Source: Arion vulgaris (taxonomy: Eukaryota; Mollusca; Gastropoda; Stylommatophora; Arionidae). Taken from it: 64,000 nucleotides of DNA. Location of the stretch: the NCBI GenBank assembly GCA_020796225.1, contig CM036754.1, positions 40,833,779 through 40,897,778 on the forward strand, read 5' to 3'. Position numbers and translations under genes: made by a program. Of the stretch, positions 42,701 to 48,694 are shown one piece after another; the first letter of the stretch is position 1; every line of letters begins with the position of its first letter. The notes under the pieces were generated by a model, which searched no databases, was not told the DNA's origin, and saw only the letters and a list, made by a program, of their open reading frames with translations.

Positions 42701-44825
42701 TTAGTGTTGTTGTCAAGGGAGTCAAATTCTGAGACTGACAAACTAGATTATGATCCAAAGCTAGCTCGATAAATAATATTTTTAAAAAGGCAAGTAAGAA
42801 CCCATTTTCATATCATGTGATATAATATAATAGAGATCGATTGATTTCTTGATAGAACCATCATCATTGCACTTTGGTGAGTAACCATGTGTACTTCGAT
42901 CTCTTTCTTACACAGGAATATCTCAGTGGCAGCGCTCAAATTCTGTAACACCGGCAAGGGTCCCAATGTAATTTTGAAGAAGATAACAATTTTGTGTAGG
43001 AATATTATTTTTTATCTTCCTAACGAATTTTCATCTGGGCAGCAGCTTTCCAGCATGCTCTTGTCAATTTTGAACTGCAAAGGGTTCTTTTATGTGCTCA
43101 AATTGAACACAGGACCTACGTTTATCGTTCGCCTCTGATAGATCTAGAACTATTTTACCTACACTGAGATCAGGGATCACTTGAGAAATATCCCAATGGC
43201 TCCATAAGGGAATGGATCAAGCACCTTTGGAACAAGAGGTGAGCACTTAACATCTACACTACAGAGACCCCTAAAGATATAACTGAGAATAGTGTTAGGT
43301 CTATATTTTTCTTTGCCAACAGTGCACGATGGCCAATGTGGTCAACATCAAGTCAGCTGTCTTTACTTTCTAGTTTTCATCTGTTACCCAATTGAGGAGT
43401 GTAGATCTAAAAGTCATTTGTAGTTAGAAAAATCTCACTTCAATTGGGGATCAAACCAAGATGATCTGCCTATGAAGCAAGTACAACAACCATGTGCTAC
43501 CACAGTTATATCTTGTTCCAAGTACACCTTAATTTTTAAGTGGTCTCTATGGCGAAGTGGTTAAAATGCTTGCATGTTATTCTGAAGGTTGTAGATTCAA
43601 ATCCAGACTCAGTATCATGAGCAAATATTTTCATTAGATATCTAGGATTGTTGATGAAGCTATGAAGTTTGTGCTTTGTGCAACACTCTCAGTAGATGGT
43701 GTGCAATTTCTGCCGATATAGACATAGTCATATGGGGAAACTTGGTGCAATGAAGTCAATCCTTCGCCGTAAGACCCTTTTTTAGACACCTTAACTTTTA
43801 AGTGAAGCTATGATTTGCTATTTTGTTAGAATCCAACTTCAAGAGGAATTTTTGTCCAGCTTACTTACATTCCATAATCTTTAGCTTGTACTAGTGTTTT
43901 TCAGCAGAAGCAGTTTGGTGTCTAAGTTGGTTTGGTCTTTATCATCATTCTATGCCCGCCTGCCCAGCGTGTTCGTAGCGCGTTGGGCTACGAGTGACAA
44001 GCCCTCTGTGAGTGCGGGTTCAATTCCACGGACTGGCAGAAAATACCACAGGTTCTCCAGATTTACGGTGTTCGTGGCACCGAACCGAAGGGTTCGATGT
44101 CCATGGCACTGAGCCGAAGAGCTGAAAAGCTCAGGTGCTTCTGGATCGAAAAACAAAAATCATCATTCTATCGATTATTGATATTTAAAAAAGGTTTTAA
44201 GAGCGAGGGATTTACTAAATTGCATTGGGCTCATTGGGTCTCCCCAAGTCTGCCTAACTTTTTAAAATATGTTTTTAAACACTACACATGCCGCCTGCCC
44301 AGCGTGTTCGTAGCGCGTTGGACTGCGGGTGACTAGTCCTCTGTGTGTGCGGGTTCAATTCCACGGACTGGCAGAAAAGCCACAGGTACCCCAGATTCAC
44401 GGTGTTCGTGGCACCGAACCAAAGGGTTACGATGTCCATGGCACCGAACCGAAGAGCTGAAAGCTCAAGTGCTTCTGGATCGAAAAAAACACTACATATT
44501 GAATTTATTGTTGAATTTTATAATTGAAATTAACAGCAGCCTACTGGAGTCGATATTCAAACAACCATGGTTCACAATCATTCTAATGGTCGTAGTAACA
44601 GTCTTTAACTCTTTAACTTAACCGCAACGAAGCTCTGCACTTCAGAGGTTCAGTATAAGTTTAGTATAAGTAAGTTGTTAGTTCATCATAGTTGTTCACA
44701 CTAAGTTGACTAAGAGATAACTTTAAAGAAGTCAAATATACCTCCCGTAAATTTAAAATGTTCCGCAATCTTTCAATTTCCTCCACCTTCCTTGCAAGTT
44801 CATCTTGTAGTTCCTTGATAGACAT
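21425..44825 (-). CDS. MOCS3: Adenylyltransferase and sulfurtransferase MOCS3 (UBA4), 12-exon gene
   Basis: MOCS3 adenylates and then thiolates the C-terminal glycine of MOCS2A, for molybdopterin synthesis, and of URM1, for tRNA 2-thiolation, in the cytosol. I assembled twelve exons by splice sites and family alignment: 44742-44825, 41965-42103, 40057-40149, 38200-38320, 36710-36784, 34382-34499, 33444-33550, 31778-31840, 29949-30112, 26415-26462, 23654-23753, 21425-21756. Phases match at every junction apart from the exon 7 defect, giving about 481 residues; human MOCS3 has 460. Visible landmarks are an N-terminal coiled coil (1-28), [13 protein letters not shown], nucleotide loop GAGGLG (88-93), [13 protein letters not shown] (112 on), SDN in exon 6, zinc pairs CYRC and CLC, E1 cysteine in TNCSEGG (about 238 after allowing for two missing bases), and a rhodanese domain with active loop CRRGNDSQ (cysteine about 436). 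The coding sequence is 1.4 kb in 23.4 kb, the rest being repeat-filled introns. The sequence as given is frameshifted in exon 7. Confidence 0.95.
21890..22335 (+). mobile_element. SINE family A split by a family E SINE
   Basis: Head 'gggtctatgtggctaagtgg' up to 21908 and resumed 'ctaagtggttaaactgctgc' from 22125; tail 'ggagctaaggagttcatgct'. In the 3'-most intron of MOCS3. Confidence 0.85.
21909..22124 (-). mobile_element. SINE family E nested in SINE A
   Basis: Flanked by the duplication CTAAGTGG (21901-21908 and 22125-22132). Minus orientation, so its A-rich tail appears as TTTTTTT right after the left duplication. Confidence 0.88.
22475..22870 (+). mobile_element. SINE family F with an 83-bp head in three tandem copies
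   Basis: Units start at 22475, 22558 and 22641 ('acatctggagttatact...'), each containing 'gtagtgagctcgatcacaac'. The third runs into the F body 'gagtacctggttcaaactc' and 'gaaagctatagcaaactact'. Confidence 0.85.
22895..23155 (+). mobile_element. SINE family C
   Basis: Begins after CTTCTTCTT, 'cgctccatatcaaccacttg', and ends 'gggccctggcaacacagagg'. Confidence 0.88.
23250..23480 (-). mobile_element. LINE 3' tail fragment
   Basis: Minus-strand relative of 25330-25670 ('ttcaaattctttccacgcct'). Confidence 0.75.
23654..23753 (-). CDS. MOCS3: MOCS3 exon 11 (rhodanese N-terminal half)
   Basis: Encodes [20 protein letters not shown] followed by [13 protein letters not shown], the conserved rhodanese strand with Asp-Val-Arg-Pro. 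Acceptor CAAAG, donor CTAA|GTATCC, leaving in phase 1 and completed by AC-ATT-CCA of exon 12 (Asn-Ile-Pro). Confidence 0.93.
23960..24200 (-). mobile_element. SINE family C, variant
   Basis: 'ttaccggggcccaaatttgg' to 'tggtcgcaaagaataaatgc'; the centre differs from typical C and matches 58550-58705. Confidence 0.75.
24270..24457 (+). mobile_element. SINE family K fragment
   Basis: Core 'cttcagaggtacttgtaatt' followed by 'gatcagggtctcatgtagtc'. Confidence 0.75.
24458..24720 (+). mobile_element. SINE family D
   Basis: 'tttttcattgactgtcggca', 'acttcccagtgcttttcctg', 'aaattgaacccgaaccacta'. Read on the minus strand the last part resembles a tRNA A/B box, so its transcription sense is minus. Other copies: 28620-29130 (split), 43290-43500, 45690-45800, 58985-59250. 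Confidence 0.8.
25015..25285 (-). mobile_element. SINE family A
   Basis: Minus orientation; 'gaaggattttcttcattgca' start and 'cgaactccgtagctccagca' segment. Confidence 0.82.
25330..25670 (+). mobile_element. LINE 3' tail fragment
   Basis: Reads [22 protein letters not shown] and [11 protein letters not shown], ending in AAGAAGAAGG. Confidence 0.8.
26055..26325 (+). mobile_element. SINE family C
   Basis: 'cttcttgacgctccatatca' to 'gagccccggcaacacatgag'. It ends about 90 bp from MOCS3 exon 10. Confidence 0.88.
26415..26462 (-). CDS. MOCS3: MOCS3 exon 10 (48-nt linker microexon)
   Basis: A short exon found because exon 9 and exon 11 need a linker. Acceptor TTCACAG and donor CAG|GTACTC enclose [16 protein letters not shown], which fits the Leu...Arg-Ile-Ser pattern before the rhodanese domain in other MOCS3 proteins. 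Phase 0 on both sides, so skipping it would keep the frame. Confidence 0.88.
26615..27880. repeat. 34-bp tandem array, about 36 copies
   Basis: Unit 'gtagccctttcatcatctat' + 'gtgcctctcattat', with a shorter variant lacking the internal TTAT. Near the left edge units diverge (26620-26800, 'tctctgtgcccctcatcctg'), as expected of an array growing away from an older edge. In MOCS3 intron 10 (exons 10-11 are 3', exon 9 is 5'). Confidence 0.95.
28344..28612. mobile_element. Fold-back (MITE-like) element with ~72-bp imperfect inverted arms
   Basis: Left arm 28344-28415 (gatgtgattaaatgaatgcc ... agattaataacag) pairs with right arm 28539-28612 (ctgttattaatc ... gcatttaatcgcatc) around a 123-bp centre. 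Family unknown. Confidence 0.75.
28620..29130 (+). mobile_element. SINE family D interrupted by a LINE fragment
   Basis: Start 'aagaaacccttttataccac' up to 28664, resumed 'taatacggtgttaggcacgt' after 28965, ending 'gttaaagtcagaaaaaattc'. Confidence 0.85.
28665..28956 (+). mobile_element. LINE 3' tail inserted in SINE D
   Basis: 292 bp flanked by the perfect 9-bp duplication ATATAGGGT (28656-28664 and 28957-28965), with a GATGAT tail. Same family as 33820-34140 ('gtgctgaatgagatcaagac', 'aagaaagaggcagtcatca'). Confidence 0.9.
29205..29400 (-). mobile_element. SINE family C
   Basis: 'gttgctggggctctcaaagg' and 'catgtcgtaagaggtgacta' on the plus-strand text, i.e. minus orientation. Confidence 0.82.
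29405..29870 (+). mobile_element. SINE family F interrupted by SINE B
   Basis: Head 'gtgggcttagcagttgtgag' to 29462, resumed 'aacccaagagtacctggttc' at 29669, tail 'agcaatggcaaactactgaa'. Ends about 80 bp from MOCS3 exon 9. Confidence 0.85.
29463..29668 (+). mobile_element. SINE family B nested in SINE F
   Basis: 206 bp flanked by the perfect 10-bp duplication AACCCAAGAG (29453-29462 and 29669-29678). Confidence 0.9.
29949..30112 (-). CDS. MOCS3: MOCS3 exon 9 (end of E1 domain, second zinc pair)
   Basis: Encodes [17 protein letters not shown], the second zinc-binding pair in TCCLCGEKP, and the family signature [15 protein letters not shown]. It marks the boundary between the E1-like domain and the linker to rhodanese. 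Acceptor ATCAG, donor AAG|GTGAGA, 164 nt, leaving in phase 0. Confidence 0.96.
30145..30400 (+). mobile_element. SINE family C
   Basis: 'cttcttgacgctccatatcg' to 'gagcccaggcataatgac'. Confidence 0.88.
30465..30610 (+). mobile_element. SINE family L
   Basis: 'gagccagctggttgtgttca', 'aggctaggcaatgg'-type A box, 'ttgttcaaatcatg' B-box region, 'cagaagcccttaatatttg' end. Related to 46405-46595, 47560-47760 and 48360-48540. Confidence 0.75.
30640..31090 (-). mobile_element. Repeat with an unidentified conserved reading frame, copy 1
   Basis: The minus strand reads [20 protein letters not shown] then FKQF, and past a stop [20 protein letters not shown]. Copy 2 at 55875-56300 shares both parts at the protein level. 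Family not recognised. Confidence 0.6.
31245..31740 (+). mobile_element. RNase H-type LINE C-terminal fragment
   Basis: Reads [15 protein letters not shown], then [17 protein letters not shown], the RNase H fold of jockey/I-type LINEs, then [17 protein letters not shown] and [14 protein letters not shown]. Confidence 0.9.
31778..31840 (-). CDS. MOCS3: MOCS3 exon 8
   Basis: Encodes [20 protein letters not shown], the conserved helix after the catalytic-cysteine loop. Acceptor TTGCAG, donor GAAC|GTATCC, phase 1 at both borders. Confidence 0.95.
31985..32100 (+). mobile_element. RNase H-type LINE fragment
   Basis: Short, mutated piece 'aggggaatgaatgggctgat' (GNEWADR-like) and 'ggctgatattctgaatagtt'. 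Confidence 0.65.
32100..32640. repeat. 87-bp tandem array, about six copies
   Basis: Unit starts 'gtttagtttagtcatcggat' at 32185, 32272, 32359; includes 'accaattagttcataagtgc' and 'ctcctcctcagtatgtctc'. One unit is shortened near 32450. A single copy lies at about 46270-46355 beside the same LINE type. Confidence 0.92.
32640..33010 (-). mobile_element. RNase H-type LINE fragment
   Basis: Continues past the array as in 46356-46690, then minus-strand RNase H remnants ('gtgttcatttccatgccttg'). Confidence 0.7.
33125..33340 (+). mobile_element. SINE family B
   Basis: 'taatggccgtatggctaatg', 'gaaactgttcaggttagaat', 'ggattgaacccgggtctccc'. It ends about 100 bp from MOCS3 exon 7. Confidence 0.85.
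33444..33550 (-). pseudogene. MOCS3: MOCS3 exon 7 with two single-base losses (frameshift)
   Basis: Bordered by good sites (TTTCAG acceptor, GTGG|GTAAG donor), this exon begins [14 protein letters not shown] with the first zinc pair and, two frames later, ends [16 protein letters not shown] with the E1 catalytic cysteine. Between them the family has F-P-Q-P-P-P-P, but the DNA reads CTTTTCCTCAACCTCTCCAC, which is one T short and one C short. The length is 107 nt where 109 is needed to link phase 0 to phase 1. Read literally it stops at a TAA within the exon. The cause may be mutation or an assembly error. Confidence 0.9.
33600..34320 (+). mobile_element. LINE 3' tail followed by an RNase H LINE piece
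   Basis: 33640-34140 reads an RTE-like C-terminus ending 'atcgcctatgccagccggca'. From about 34140 an RNase H N-terminal piece follows ([27 protein letters not shown]) in a 76-codon frame. Confidence 0.82.
34382..34499 (-). CDS. MOCS3: MOCS3 exon 6
   Basis: Encodes [20 protein letters not shown] and continues through [14 protein letters not shown], the adenylation core around the conserved Ser-Asp-Asn. Acceptor CTGTAG, donor CAG|GTAATA, leaving in phase 0. A 422-bp inverted-repeat transposon lies only about 50 bp upstream of the acceptor, in intron 5. Confidence 0.96.
34552..34973. mobile_element. MITE with ~32-bp terminal inverted repeats
   Basis: Ends CAGGGTGTTTGTAAAGTC + TCACAACACTTCAT and its exact complement at 34942-34973. 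TA follows the right end; AA precedes the left, possibly a mutated TA. 422 bp without transposase, 50 bp upstream of the exon 6 acceptor of MOCS3. The CAGGGTGT end suggests a Tc1/mariner-type family. Confidence 0.88.
35030..35335 (-). mobile_element. LINE fragment upstream of RNase H
   Basis: The minus strand reads [20 protein letters not shown] and VYIDES, which resembles the entry to an RNase H domain (Tyr-Thr-Asp-Gly-Ser) with changed active residues. Confidence 0.6.
35605..35830 (+). mobile_element. SINE family A
   Basis: 'tggggtctctgtggctaagt' head, 'gatcatgggatcaaatccgg' B box, 'cagagctacggagtttgag' tail. Confidence 0.88.
35835..36420 (-). mobile_element. Two LINE 3' tails
   Basis: 35840-36235 is one tail ('cctcatggagcttaaggcgt'); 36250-36420 ('atcatcatcaggtgccatgc') is the minus-strand end of the 28665-28956 family. 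Confidence 0.75.
36465..36680 (+). mobile_element. SINE family B
   Basis: 'ggcggtgtgggacgagagcc', 'aatggaggcatggctagtgc', 'cgtggattgaacacggtttt'. Ends 30 bp from MOCS3 exon 5. Confidence 0.85.
36710..36784 (-). CDS. MOCS3: MOCS3 exon 5
   Basis: A 75-nt exon reading [20 protein letters not shown] and then DIID, the segment after the second E1 helix. Acceptor TTTGCAG, donor GACAA|GTAAGT, phase 2 at both borders. Confidence 0.93.
37225..37460 (+). mobile_element. LINE 3' tail fragment
   Basis: Reads [20 protein letters not shown] then [14 protein letters not shown], a basic LINE C-terminus. Confidence 0.8.
37480..37735 (-). mobile_element. SINE family F
   Basis: Minus orientation: 'cagtagtttgccattgcttt' and 'ggtactcttgggttgtgatc'. 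Confidence 0.82.
37755..38100 (-). mobile_element. LINE 3' tail fragment
   Basis: The minus strand reads [20 protein letters not shown] and [14 protein letters not shown], same family as the 13263-13593 insert. Confidence 0.82.
38200..38320 (-). CDS. MOCS3: MOCS3 exon 4
   Basis: Encodes [19 protein letters not shown] followed by the helix with [11 protein letters not shown]. The aspartate and Asn-Leu-His-Arg-Gln residues are the E1 family ATP/Mg contact segment. Acceptor TTAAAG, donor CAG|GTAAGG, leaving in phase 2. Confidence 0.96.
38555..38990 (+). mobile_element. LINE 3' tail fragment
   Basis: Reads [20 protein letters not shown] and a [13 protein letters not shown] basic part. Minus-strand relatives at 40640-40985 and 63790-64000. 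Confidence 0.78.
39375..39625 (-). mobile_element. SINE family A
   Basis: 'accaaaggattgacttcatt' to 'ggcttaatcacagagacccc'. Confidence 0.85.
39645..39900 (+). mobile_element. SINE family C
   Basis: 'cttcttcttacactccatat' to 'gactctggcaccacacgggc'. Confidence 0.88.
40057..40149 (-). CDS. MOCS3: MOCS3 exon 3 (nucleotide-binding loop), GC donor
   Basis: This 93-nt exon encodes the ATP-binding strand and loop [13 protein letters not shown] of the ThiF/E1 fold. The acceptor is TTTCAG. Its 3' border reads ATAG|GCAAGT, a GC donor with the strong flanking consensus typical of GC-AG introns. The nearby GT (GGCAA|GTTACA) would put exon 4 out of frame, whereas the GC donor joins exactly as [14 protein letters not shown]. 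Confidence 0.93.
40245..40505 (+). mobile_element. SINE family C
   Basis: 'cttcttcaaacgctccatat' to 'gagccacatcaacacacggg'. About 100 bp from MOCS3 exon 3. Confidence 0.85.
40640..40985 (-). mobile_element. LINE 3' tail with an 89-codon frame
   Basis: The minus strand reads [47 protein letters not shown]: a fairly intact LINE C-terminus. Confidence 0.85.
41330..41940 (-). mobile_element. RTE-like LINE tail interrupted by SINE A
   Basis: Outer parts 41330-41580 and 41845-41940 belong to the 20820-21330 family. SINE A lies at about 41588-41830 in minus orientation. Confidence 0.8.
41965..42103 (-). CDS. MOCS3: MOCS3 exon 2
   Basis: Acceptor AATTTAG and donor AAAG|GTGAG bound 139 nt. The exon encodes a variable linker and then the family signature [15 protein letters not shown], the crossover and adenylation-domain entry. 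It enters in phase 0 and leaves in phase 1. Confidence 0.95.
42240..42735 (+). mobile_element. LINE C2H2-like tail and a second LINE tail
   Basis: 42256-42474 reads [39 protein letters not shown] and [10 protein letters not shown]. 42590-42735 reads [20 protein letters not shown], a different LINE end. Confidence 0.78.
43290..43800 (+). mobile_element. SINE D followed by SINE A
   Basis: D about 43290-43500 ('tctatttttctttgccaaca'). A about 43540-43790 ('tggtctctatggcgaagtgg', 'gttgtagattcaaatccaga'). Confidence 0.82.
43954..44158 (+). mobile_element. SINE family E, copy with 13-bp duplication
   Basis: 205 bp flanked by ATCATCATTCTAT (43941-43953 and 44159-44171). tRNA-like head 'cccagcgtgttcgtagcgcg', B box 'gcgggttcaattccacg', A-rich tail. 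Confidence 0.93.
44287..44486 (+). mobile_element. SINE family E, second copy
   Basis: 200 bp flanked by AAACACTACA (44277-44286 and 44487-44496). Same orientation as the copy 130 bp upstream, close to MOCS3 exon 1. Confidence 0.92.
44742..44825 (-). CDS. MOCS3: MOCS3 exon 1 (start codon exon)
   Basis: The ATG at 44825 opens [20 protein letters not shown], a short charged coiled coil like the N-terminus of animal MOCS3. The exon is 28 codons long and ends in phase 0 at a GAG|GTATAT donor. No upstream in-frame ATG extends it within the 5' flank, and the sequence just before the ATG is A/T-rich 5' UTR. Confidence 0.88.
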
Positions 44826-45685
44826 TAAAAATGTCGTTTCGATACTACAGTCTACAGGTTAATGTTTACTTAAATTAATGTCGCGCTGGGTATGACAGTA
44901 TCAGAAAATATTCATTACAACTTCTGCAGAATCAAAACGAGATGAGAGTGATGTCCCTTCCGTCGGCAAGTTGGAAAATAAATTCGATATGATACTGATA
45001 GTACTCCGGACATGTCCATAGGTACTCCGATCTCCGCCTCATCAAGTCCAACGGCCCAACACGCCAGTTCGATGTTGATTAATCAATCTCTTTGCATATT
45101 TAGTATTGTCATAGTTCCCCAGATGGCAGCGGAGGAATGGACAGTTAGTCAGATAGATAGGTAGTATAATTAGATATTTAATAGTTGAGACTATGTGTTG
45201 CACTCTCTAAGCAGAGGCGCAACACATAACAACAAGACATTTTGACGTAATGAAAACTACGTAGTTGTGTAGTGACTGTCAGTTAGTAACGATTTAGAAG
45301 ACGAGGAGAAACGAACCTAAACGGCGGACATGATAGACGTGTTTGTGTGTTGTCAGCACTTGTAACATCAAAATAAACATGTTTACATGAATACACCATG
45401 GTCATTTAATATATTGTGGTCGTATGAAAGCCATGTGTAAAGGAAGGAGCCACCATCGATAAGGAACAACATCAAAATTTGTAAATAATACATATATATG
45501 ACAACCCAAGGAAATTACTGCCTGGAACTACAAAAAGAGTTGGAAGCACTAGAAAGGGCAACGAGCCGAAGAAGTATAACAATGATACAATTACTACAAA
45601 TAATGATGGAACTACCACAACACTGATGGTATTACTACTGCTCAATATTGATTACTACCGTAGCACCACCTATTAAAAAAAAAAA
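44826..45685. other. MOCS3 5' flank; no gene recognised
   Basis: 44826-44960 would be the MOCS3 5' UTR and promoter; no clear TATA box can be assigned. 44990-45100 is a minus-strand RNase H LINE end ('ccataggtactccgatctcc'). 45110-45470 may be a solo LTR or an unknown repeat; it contains a 10-bp hairpin at 45192-45228 and 'tcaaaataaacatg' near its end. Confidence 0.5.
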
Positions 45686-45689
45686 AAGT

Positions 45690-45800
45690 AAAGGAACCCT
45701 TTCATACCTCGTGGTATATAGGTCAATACAGTGTTAGGCCTGTATTTTTCATTGACCGTCGGCACAAGATGGGTGATGTGGTCAGCATCACGCCGACCAC
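45690..45800 (+). mobile_element. SINE family D, truncated
   Basis: 'ggaaccctttcatacctcgt', 'ttttcattgaccgtcggcac', preceded by a poly(A) run at about 45676. Confidence 0.75.
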
Positions 45801-45849
45801 CTATTACAATTAGCAAATACCATCACCCCTCATGGGGACACCGGATCCC

Positions 45850-46240
45850 CCCTACCTCATTAGGACGACACCCCGTCCCCTACTTCAGTATGTCGTTCTT
45901 TTCGAGCTGCACCAATATTGACACCCATCTCTTTCAATCTGGTCAGCGAGTGGGATTTACAGCCCTGAAACTCCTCTGTTCGGAAAGACTCTCTCAATGC
46001 GTGAACAATGTCATTTCGATCCATGGCAGCTCCCTCTGATATTGTAGCCAAGCCAGCCAATCTATCAGCTCGTTCATTACCCCTAACTCCTGCGTGCCCA
46101 GGGACAAAAATGAAGGTGATTTCTCTGATCATTGTCTGTACCAGTACCACCACCATGTTGCATCTCACCAATCCTGATTCGACTTTACCAATCATGCTCA
46201 TCACATGGAGTCACTGAGTATGAAAACACGAGAGTAGTTG
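45850..46240 (-). mobile_element. RNase H-type LINE C-terminus
   Basis: The minus-strand 114-codon frame reads ITFIFVPGHAGVRGNERADR, then LAGLATISEGA, HALRESFRTEEF and RLKEMGVNIGAARKER. The best-kept RNase H end in the window. Confidence 0.9.
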
Positions 46241-46259
46241 TGAGATGCCAACCATAAAG

Positions 46260-46690
46260 ATATTTCGACTTTTAGTTTAGTCAGTAGATCAACACTGCGC
46301 ATGGAACCAATTAGCCCATAACTACTCCGATCTCCTCAACATGTACCTCACCGTGTGGCAACTAACGACGCCATCTCTATATTAGTTTACTATTCTTCTT
46401 TAGATGAGACCAAGGAGTTACCCCAGAGAAAGCAACGGAAGCTAAGAATATGATCAACAAATAAACAGTGTACAGGTATTAAGAGCGTCCGAAAAAACAA
46501 ATAGACAAAGACTCGAACCACTTACCCTCATTTCCTACGACACCCATCACCTAGCCTAGCAATATGAGCGTCCTTAAGAACACAACCAGCGAGCCATTCT
46601 TCTTTAGAGCTCTTGTCTAGCTACAAAACATTTGATGTGGAATTCTTGCAGTATAGTTAGGGTTGTCGATTCTCCAACTCTCCACCATCA
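46260..46690 (-). mobile_element. LINE-associated repeat interrupted by SINE L
   Basis: 46260-46404 and 46596-46690 together match 32560-32760 around one copy of the 87-bp unit. Confidence 0.78.
46405..46595 (-). mobile_element. SINE family L with 13-bp target duplication
   Basis: 191 bp flanked by the perfect 13-mer ATTCTTCTTTAGA (46392-46404 and 46596-46608). On the minus strand: 'ggctcgctggttgtgttctt', A box 'taggctaggtgatgggtg', B box 'gtggttcgagtctttg', 3' end 'ggggtaactccttggtctca'. These boxes mark it as tRNA-derived. Confidence 0.92.
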
Positions 46691-46945
46691 ACATCAGTAC
46701 TGAACTTCATCAAGCAAAAAAACTAATTAAATGGTTTGGCCACAAGAGCAGGTTACCAACAGACAGTACACCTCAAAGAGCAGTGTTGCTCTGATACAGT
46801 GGATACAAAGCAAATGTTGGATCTCGGAGATAACAGAGGTGGCGGAAAACAATGTTTTTGAAGGGCACACAAAAGTCTGTTGTGTAAATCTCTTTATATT
46901 ATGACACTGTCAGGCAAAACAGTATTACGAGAAAAATAAAGAAGA
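46690..46945 (+). mobile_element. RTE-like LINE tail
   Basis: 'aaatggtttggccacaagag', 'gctctgatacagtggataca', a single copy of the segment that is an array at 8433-8780. Confidence 0.85.
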
Positions 46946-46969
46946 CTTCAACTTAGTTTCTGTATCTTT

Positions 46970-47135
46970 CAGGTGAGCCTTATTCCAACTTCAGAGGTAC
47001 TTGTAATTTAGATCCCCAAGTAAAAGATCAGGGTTTCCTGTAGTTCAACAACATACCGTGTGCATATCAAGAATTCTTGGTCCAAGCTGGCCTTAAGCCC
47101 TGGAATTTCCACGGTCACTAGTGCAGTGTGTTATG
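46970..47135 (+). mobile_element. SINE family K fragment
   Basis: 'cttcagaggtacttgtaatt' core; ends 'cactagtgcagtgtgttatg'. Confidence 0.75.
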
Positions 47136-47214
47136 AACTTTTCTAGCGCGACCCTCGTACAAACATATTTGTTTTATCTTTCAAGAAACAACTTTGCACA
47201 TGTCTGTATCATTT

Positions 47215-47540
47215 CTACTCAAAGCTTGAAAACACTTTTCAGTGTCCACAGTGAGTGTCTAACTCTCACATCCAGCTTGAAAACACTTTTCAGTGTCCTC
47301 AGTGAGTGTCTAACTCTCACATCCAGCTTGAAAACTCCTTTCAGTGTCCACAGTGAGTGTCTAACTCTCACATCCAGCTTGAAAACTCCTTTCAGTGTCC
47401 ACAGTGAGTATCTAACTCTCACATCCAGCTTGAAAACTCTTTTCACTCTTTTCAGTGTCCACAGTGAGTGTCTAACTCTCACATCCAGTTTGAAAACACT
47501 TTTCAGTGTCCACAGTGAGTTTCTAACTCTCACATCCATA
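47215..47540. repeat. 51-bp tandem array, about six copies
   Basis: Unit 'cttgaaaacacttttcagtg' + 'tccacagtgagtgtctaact' + 'ctcacatccag'. One unit has an extra 12 bp. Seventeen codons per unit give an open frame on both strands. Confidence 0.94.
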
Positions 47541-47559
47541 CAAAGATAAGAAGTTTTTT

Positions 47560-48540
47560 AAGAAGCCCAAGGTAAGTAATCAGTTTGATCAATAAAAAGA
47601 TAAGTGTACAAGTATTAGTGGCTCCCAGAGAAAAAACAAAATACCAAACATAGAATTCAAACCAAAAACCCTTATTTCTTATTAAGGCACCTATTGCATA
47701 GACCTACAATACGAGCGCATTTATGAACACAACCAGTTTTGAATAGCTAGCTTGTTCTTTCTTTTCTCCAATCCTGTTTTGTCTCACAGAGTCAGGATAA
47801 GAAGAGATTTCTAGAACTGGTTTTTGTGTGCGCTTCATAAATAGTGTCTTTTGTTACCTCTGTTATCTCTGAGGTCTATCTTTTGCATGGTCGGCCTTTT
47901 GATTTGTATCCATTATATCGGAGCAACATCGCTCTTTGAGGTGCACTGTCTGTTGGAAATTTGATTATTCGGCCGAATCATTTAATCTGTTGTTTCTTGA
48001 TGAAGTCTAGTATTGATGGTGTACTAACTTTCTTCCTGATGTCTTCATTTCTCAAGTGGTCTCTTCTTGTTAGCCCCAGCATTCTATGTAGACACTACAT
48101 CTCTGTCGTGACTTGTTTTCTTCTGTCATTTGATGTCAGTGTCCAGGTTTGGCACTGGTAGCATAATGTGGGAGAAAAGATTGTGTTGAACATTGCTCTT
48201 TTCATGTTCATGGTGACATGTTTGCATTTTAAAATTGGCGCCATTTGTCCTATCATTTGATTTGCTGCATCTGTGTTAGATTTCATTAGTTATTCCTCAG
48301 TTTGCTGAAAAAATGCTCCCTAGATTTGTAAAGTCTTTGACTTGTTTTAATGGGCAATTGTTAGCTAGCTGATTGTGTGCTTTAATGTGCTTGTATTGTA
48401 GGGTTAGGCAATGGGTGTAGTAAGAAATTAGGATTTGTGGTTGGAATCATGGGTGTGGTAAATTGTTTTTTCCAGAAGCCCCTAATACTTGTACACCGTC
48501 TATTTATTTATGACATTTATACAAAATAATAGATAATAAC
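47560..48540. mobile_element. SINE L (-), RTE-like LINE tail (-), SINE L (+)
   Basis: 47560-47760 SINE L in minus orientation, 47760-48340 an RTE tail ('ttctagaactggtttttgtg' to 'ttgactt'), 48360-48540 SINE L in plus orientation ('ttgttagctagctgattgtg'). Confidence 0.8.
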
Positions 48541-48694
48541 AATGGTATGTATATGGACATTTTTATTTTGATAAAGATTTTGCACTTTGAAAAATTACAT
48601 GTACAATCAACAAAGTCATGAAAGTTGTAACCATCTCGAGTCTTATCATGATCTCCTTTTAAGAATACCTATGTCTGCTTATTTCTGTTTCATT

